This document shows, piece after piece, positions 62,958 to 64,000 of a stretch of 64,000 bases of DNA. Source of the DNA: Salaquimonas sp. (lineage in GTDB: Bacteria; Pseudomonadota; Alphaproteobacteria; Rhizobiales; Rhizobiaceae); NCBI GenBank assembly GCA_028289365.1, contig JANQQM010000157.1, forward strand, positions 1 to 64,000. Direction: 5' to 3'. The notes under the pieces are model-generated. The model did no database searches. It saw nothing but the letters and a program-made list of their open reading frames with translations, and was not told the DNA's origin. How positions within the stretch are numbered: the first letter of the stretch is position 1; every line of letters begins with the position of its first letter. Made by a program: the position numbers and the translations under genes.

Positions 62958-62980
62958 GCCGCCCGGACAGACCGGGCGGC
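62958..62980 (-). other. Intercistronic hairpin after the betaine-type binding-protein gene
   Basis: GCCGCCCGG (62958-62966) and CCGGGCGGC (62972-62980) form a perfect 9-bp stem around a 5-base loop, between the SBP stop (63005) and the ATPase start (62925). No U-run follows. It mirrors the hairpin in the 40-kb importer operon and would stabilise SBP mRNA or reduce read-through to the membrane genes. Confidence 0.7.
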
Positions 62981-63004
62981 CAGATGTCAGTAGTTGAGCT
63001 TTGA

Positions 63005-63979
63005 TTATTGCCCGATCCAGGATTTCCAACGATCCTCGTTATTGGCCATCCACTCTGCGGTGACTTCCTCGACGGTTTTGCCATCGAGGTCGACAGCGGT
63101 GATCATTGCGCCCATTTCGTCATTGTTGACCGTAAACGCCTTGACTGCGTTATAGGCACCCGGCCATTTGTCTTTCATGCCCGCCCAGGCGACTTTCCAG
63201 ATTTCACCAAATGGCTTGCCGCAATCATGTGCCATGTCTGGGTTCGAGCCCCAAGCAGGGTCCTTGTAGCATTCAGCTGTATATTCAGGGAACTCGACCC
63301 ATTCGCCCTCATATTTTGCAGGTGCCCAGTGTGGCGCATAGATCCAGAGCATGATCGGCGCTTGTCTCTGATAGGCACTTTCCAGTTCAGCGAACAAAGC
63401 TGCATCCGTACCGGCGTGAATGACTTCAAACGGAAGCTCAAGTGCTTCTGCGCGTTCATCATCAAAGCCACCCCAGGTGACCGGTCCGCCGAGGTAGCGG
63501 CCCTTTGGCGCGGTCTCTGCTGTCGAGAATGCTTCGGCGCAGGCTGGATCTTTCAAGGCTTCCCAATTGGGAAGGCCGGGGCATTTCTCCTTCATGTAGA
63601 GCGGATACCACCATTCCTCCTTTGCTTTCATGCCGGTCGCGCCGACATTTTCAACCTTGCCGGTAGCGGTCGCGGCATCCATCGCATCGCGGCCCGTGGT
63701 CTCCCACATTTCCATCGCCACGGTCAGATCGCCAGTTTCCAGACCCGCAAACTGGGCCAGGTAGTCGGCCTGGACGTATTCGACATTATATCCGGCCTTC
63801 TTCAGCACTTCGCCCATAATCTGGGTGGTGATCAATTGTCCCGTCCAGTCGTGCAGAGTGAGTTTGATTGGGTCGGTTGATTCCTGGGCATTGACTGCCG
63901 ATGTCATCAGTGAAAACGCCACTGCCGACATCACAGTGAACCGTGTGAGTGTGCCGCCGATACTTCCGTATTTGTTCAT
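63005..63979 (-). CDS. Glycine-betaine/choline-type ABC substrate-binding protein
   Basis: A 324-residue periplasmic protein. Signal peptide at about residues 1-31 (ending SAVNAQ); ATG 63979 follows GCAGGGAGCTTGC. The domain is OpuAC/ProX-like: LTLHDWTGQLITTQIMGEVL (about 40-59), AGLETGDLTVAMEMWETTG, and Trp/Tyr-rich WWYPLYMKEKCPGLPNW and IYAPHWAPAKYEGEWVEF. Aromatic boxes like these bind quaternary amines. The ligand could be betaine, choline, carnitine or proline betaine. It is the first gene of the operon leading to the choline-kinase-like and DMGDH-like enzymes. Confidence 0.9.
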   Translation of the reverse strand: MNKYGSIGGTLTRFTVMSAVAFSLMTSAVNAQESTDPIKLTLHDWTGQLITTQIMGEVLKKAGYNVEYVQADYLAQFAGLETGDLTVAMEMWETTGRDAMDAATATGKVENVGATGMKAKEEWWYPLYMKEKCPGLPNWEALKDPACAEAFSTAETAPKGRYLGGPVTWGGFDDERAEALELPFEVIHAGTDAALFAELESAYQRQAPIMLWIYAPHWAPAKYEGEWVEFPEYTAECYKDPAWGSNPDMAHDCGKPFGEIWKVAWAGMKDKWPGAYNAVKAFTVNNDEMGAMITAVDLDGKTVEEVTAEWMANNEDRWKSWIGQ

Positions 63980-64000
63980 TGCAAGCTCCCTGCGCAGTCG

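Noticed and set aside
1-64000. CRISPR arrays, tRNA or rRNA genes, transposases, integrases or prophage
   Set aside because: I read the spacers on both strands and saw no regularly spaced direct repeats, cloverleaf with conserved T-loop, or mobile-element protein. This was by eye, so a diverged small RNA could be missed.

Overview
The window reads as a piece of an alphaproteobacterial chromosome. By eye the base composition is moderate, low to mid 50s percent G+C (not computed). The gene content fits a metabolically versatile, probably marine or host-associated alphaproteobacterium: quinone D-lactate dehydrogenase, two-subunit proton-translocating transhydrogenase, several FAH-superfamily enzymes, glycine-betaine and NitT/TauT-type ABC importers, BetB, and a dimethylglycine/sarcosine-dehydrogenase-like GcvT fusion. 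I see no rRNA, tRNA, CRISPR array, transposase or phage genes. The taxonomic assignment is inference from protein families only.

Layout. 0-4.6 kb: dld, arsenate reductase family protein, DUF1269 membrane protein, AEC transporter. 4.6-12.3 kb: a TetR regulator divergent from a PspA / YiaAB / LplT-PlsC-Aas operon. Three copies of a 13-bp palindrome lie in the control region and a 19-bp stem-loop lies between yiaAB and the acyltransferase gene. MaoC, MFS and class II aldolase genes follow. 12.7-19.8 kb: small secreted proteins, an RraA-like protein, an AT-rich sulfotransferase gene, a VOC-SDR-proline racemase-like operon, and a DUF502 protein. 19.9-25.2 kb: a large MscS channel, then a divergent FAH-family enzyme and alpha-ketoglutarate-semialdehyde dehydrogenase that look like the end of an oxidative sugar-acid route. 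25.4-27.7 kb: small secreted or zinc-ribbon proteins, a cNMP-binding protein and a 41-codon membrane smORF.

27.8-35.5 kb: EamA transporter, periplasmic MBL and amidohydrolase, then HIBADH-like reductase and BetB, PPK2, and a small GrlR-like protein. 35.7-42.9 kb: a minus-strand catabolic operon (FAH, substrate-binding protein, permease, ATPase, permease, Ldh-family dehydrogenase, second FAH) with a divergent GntR gene; the substrate is unknown. 42.9-48.7 kb: a GntR regulator and a 967-residue FAD/Fe-S oxidase face an AGXT-type aminotransferase and an enoyl-CoA hydratase, with a 16-bp palindrome in the shared promoter. 48.8-53.2 kb: ArsR-AHSA1-YciI cassette, then pntA-pntB. 53.2-64 kb: a membrane protein, KDG-type sugar kinase, a choline-kinase-like protein, a methyltransferase, and a tightly packed minus operon: betaine-type substrate-binding protein, ATPase, fused double permease, a second choline-kinase-like protein, and the DMGDH-like GcvT fusion.

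Three units look most worth following. First, the TetR-controlled envelope operon couples PspA to lysophospholipid uptake and re-acylation. Second, the quaternary-amine island pairs two choline-kinase-like enzymes with a demethylating flavoprotein. Third, the importer operon combines two FAH hydrolases with an Ldh-family dehydrogenase. In both ABC operons a GC-rich stem-loop directly follows the substrate-binding-protein gene, which would favour excess binding protein.
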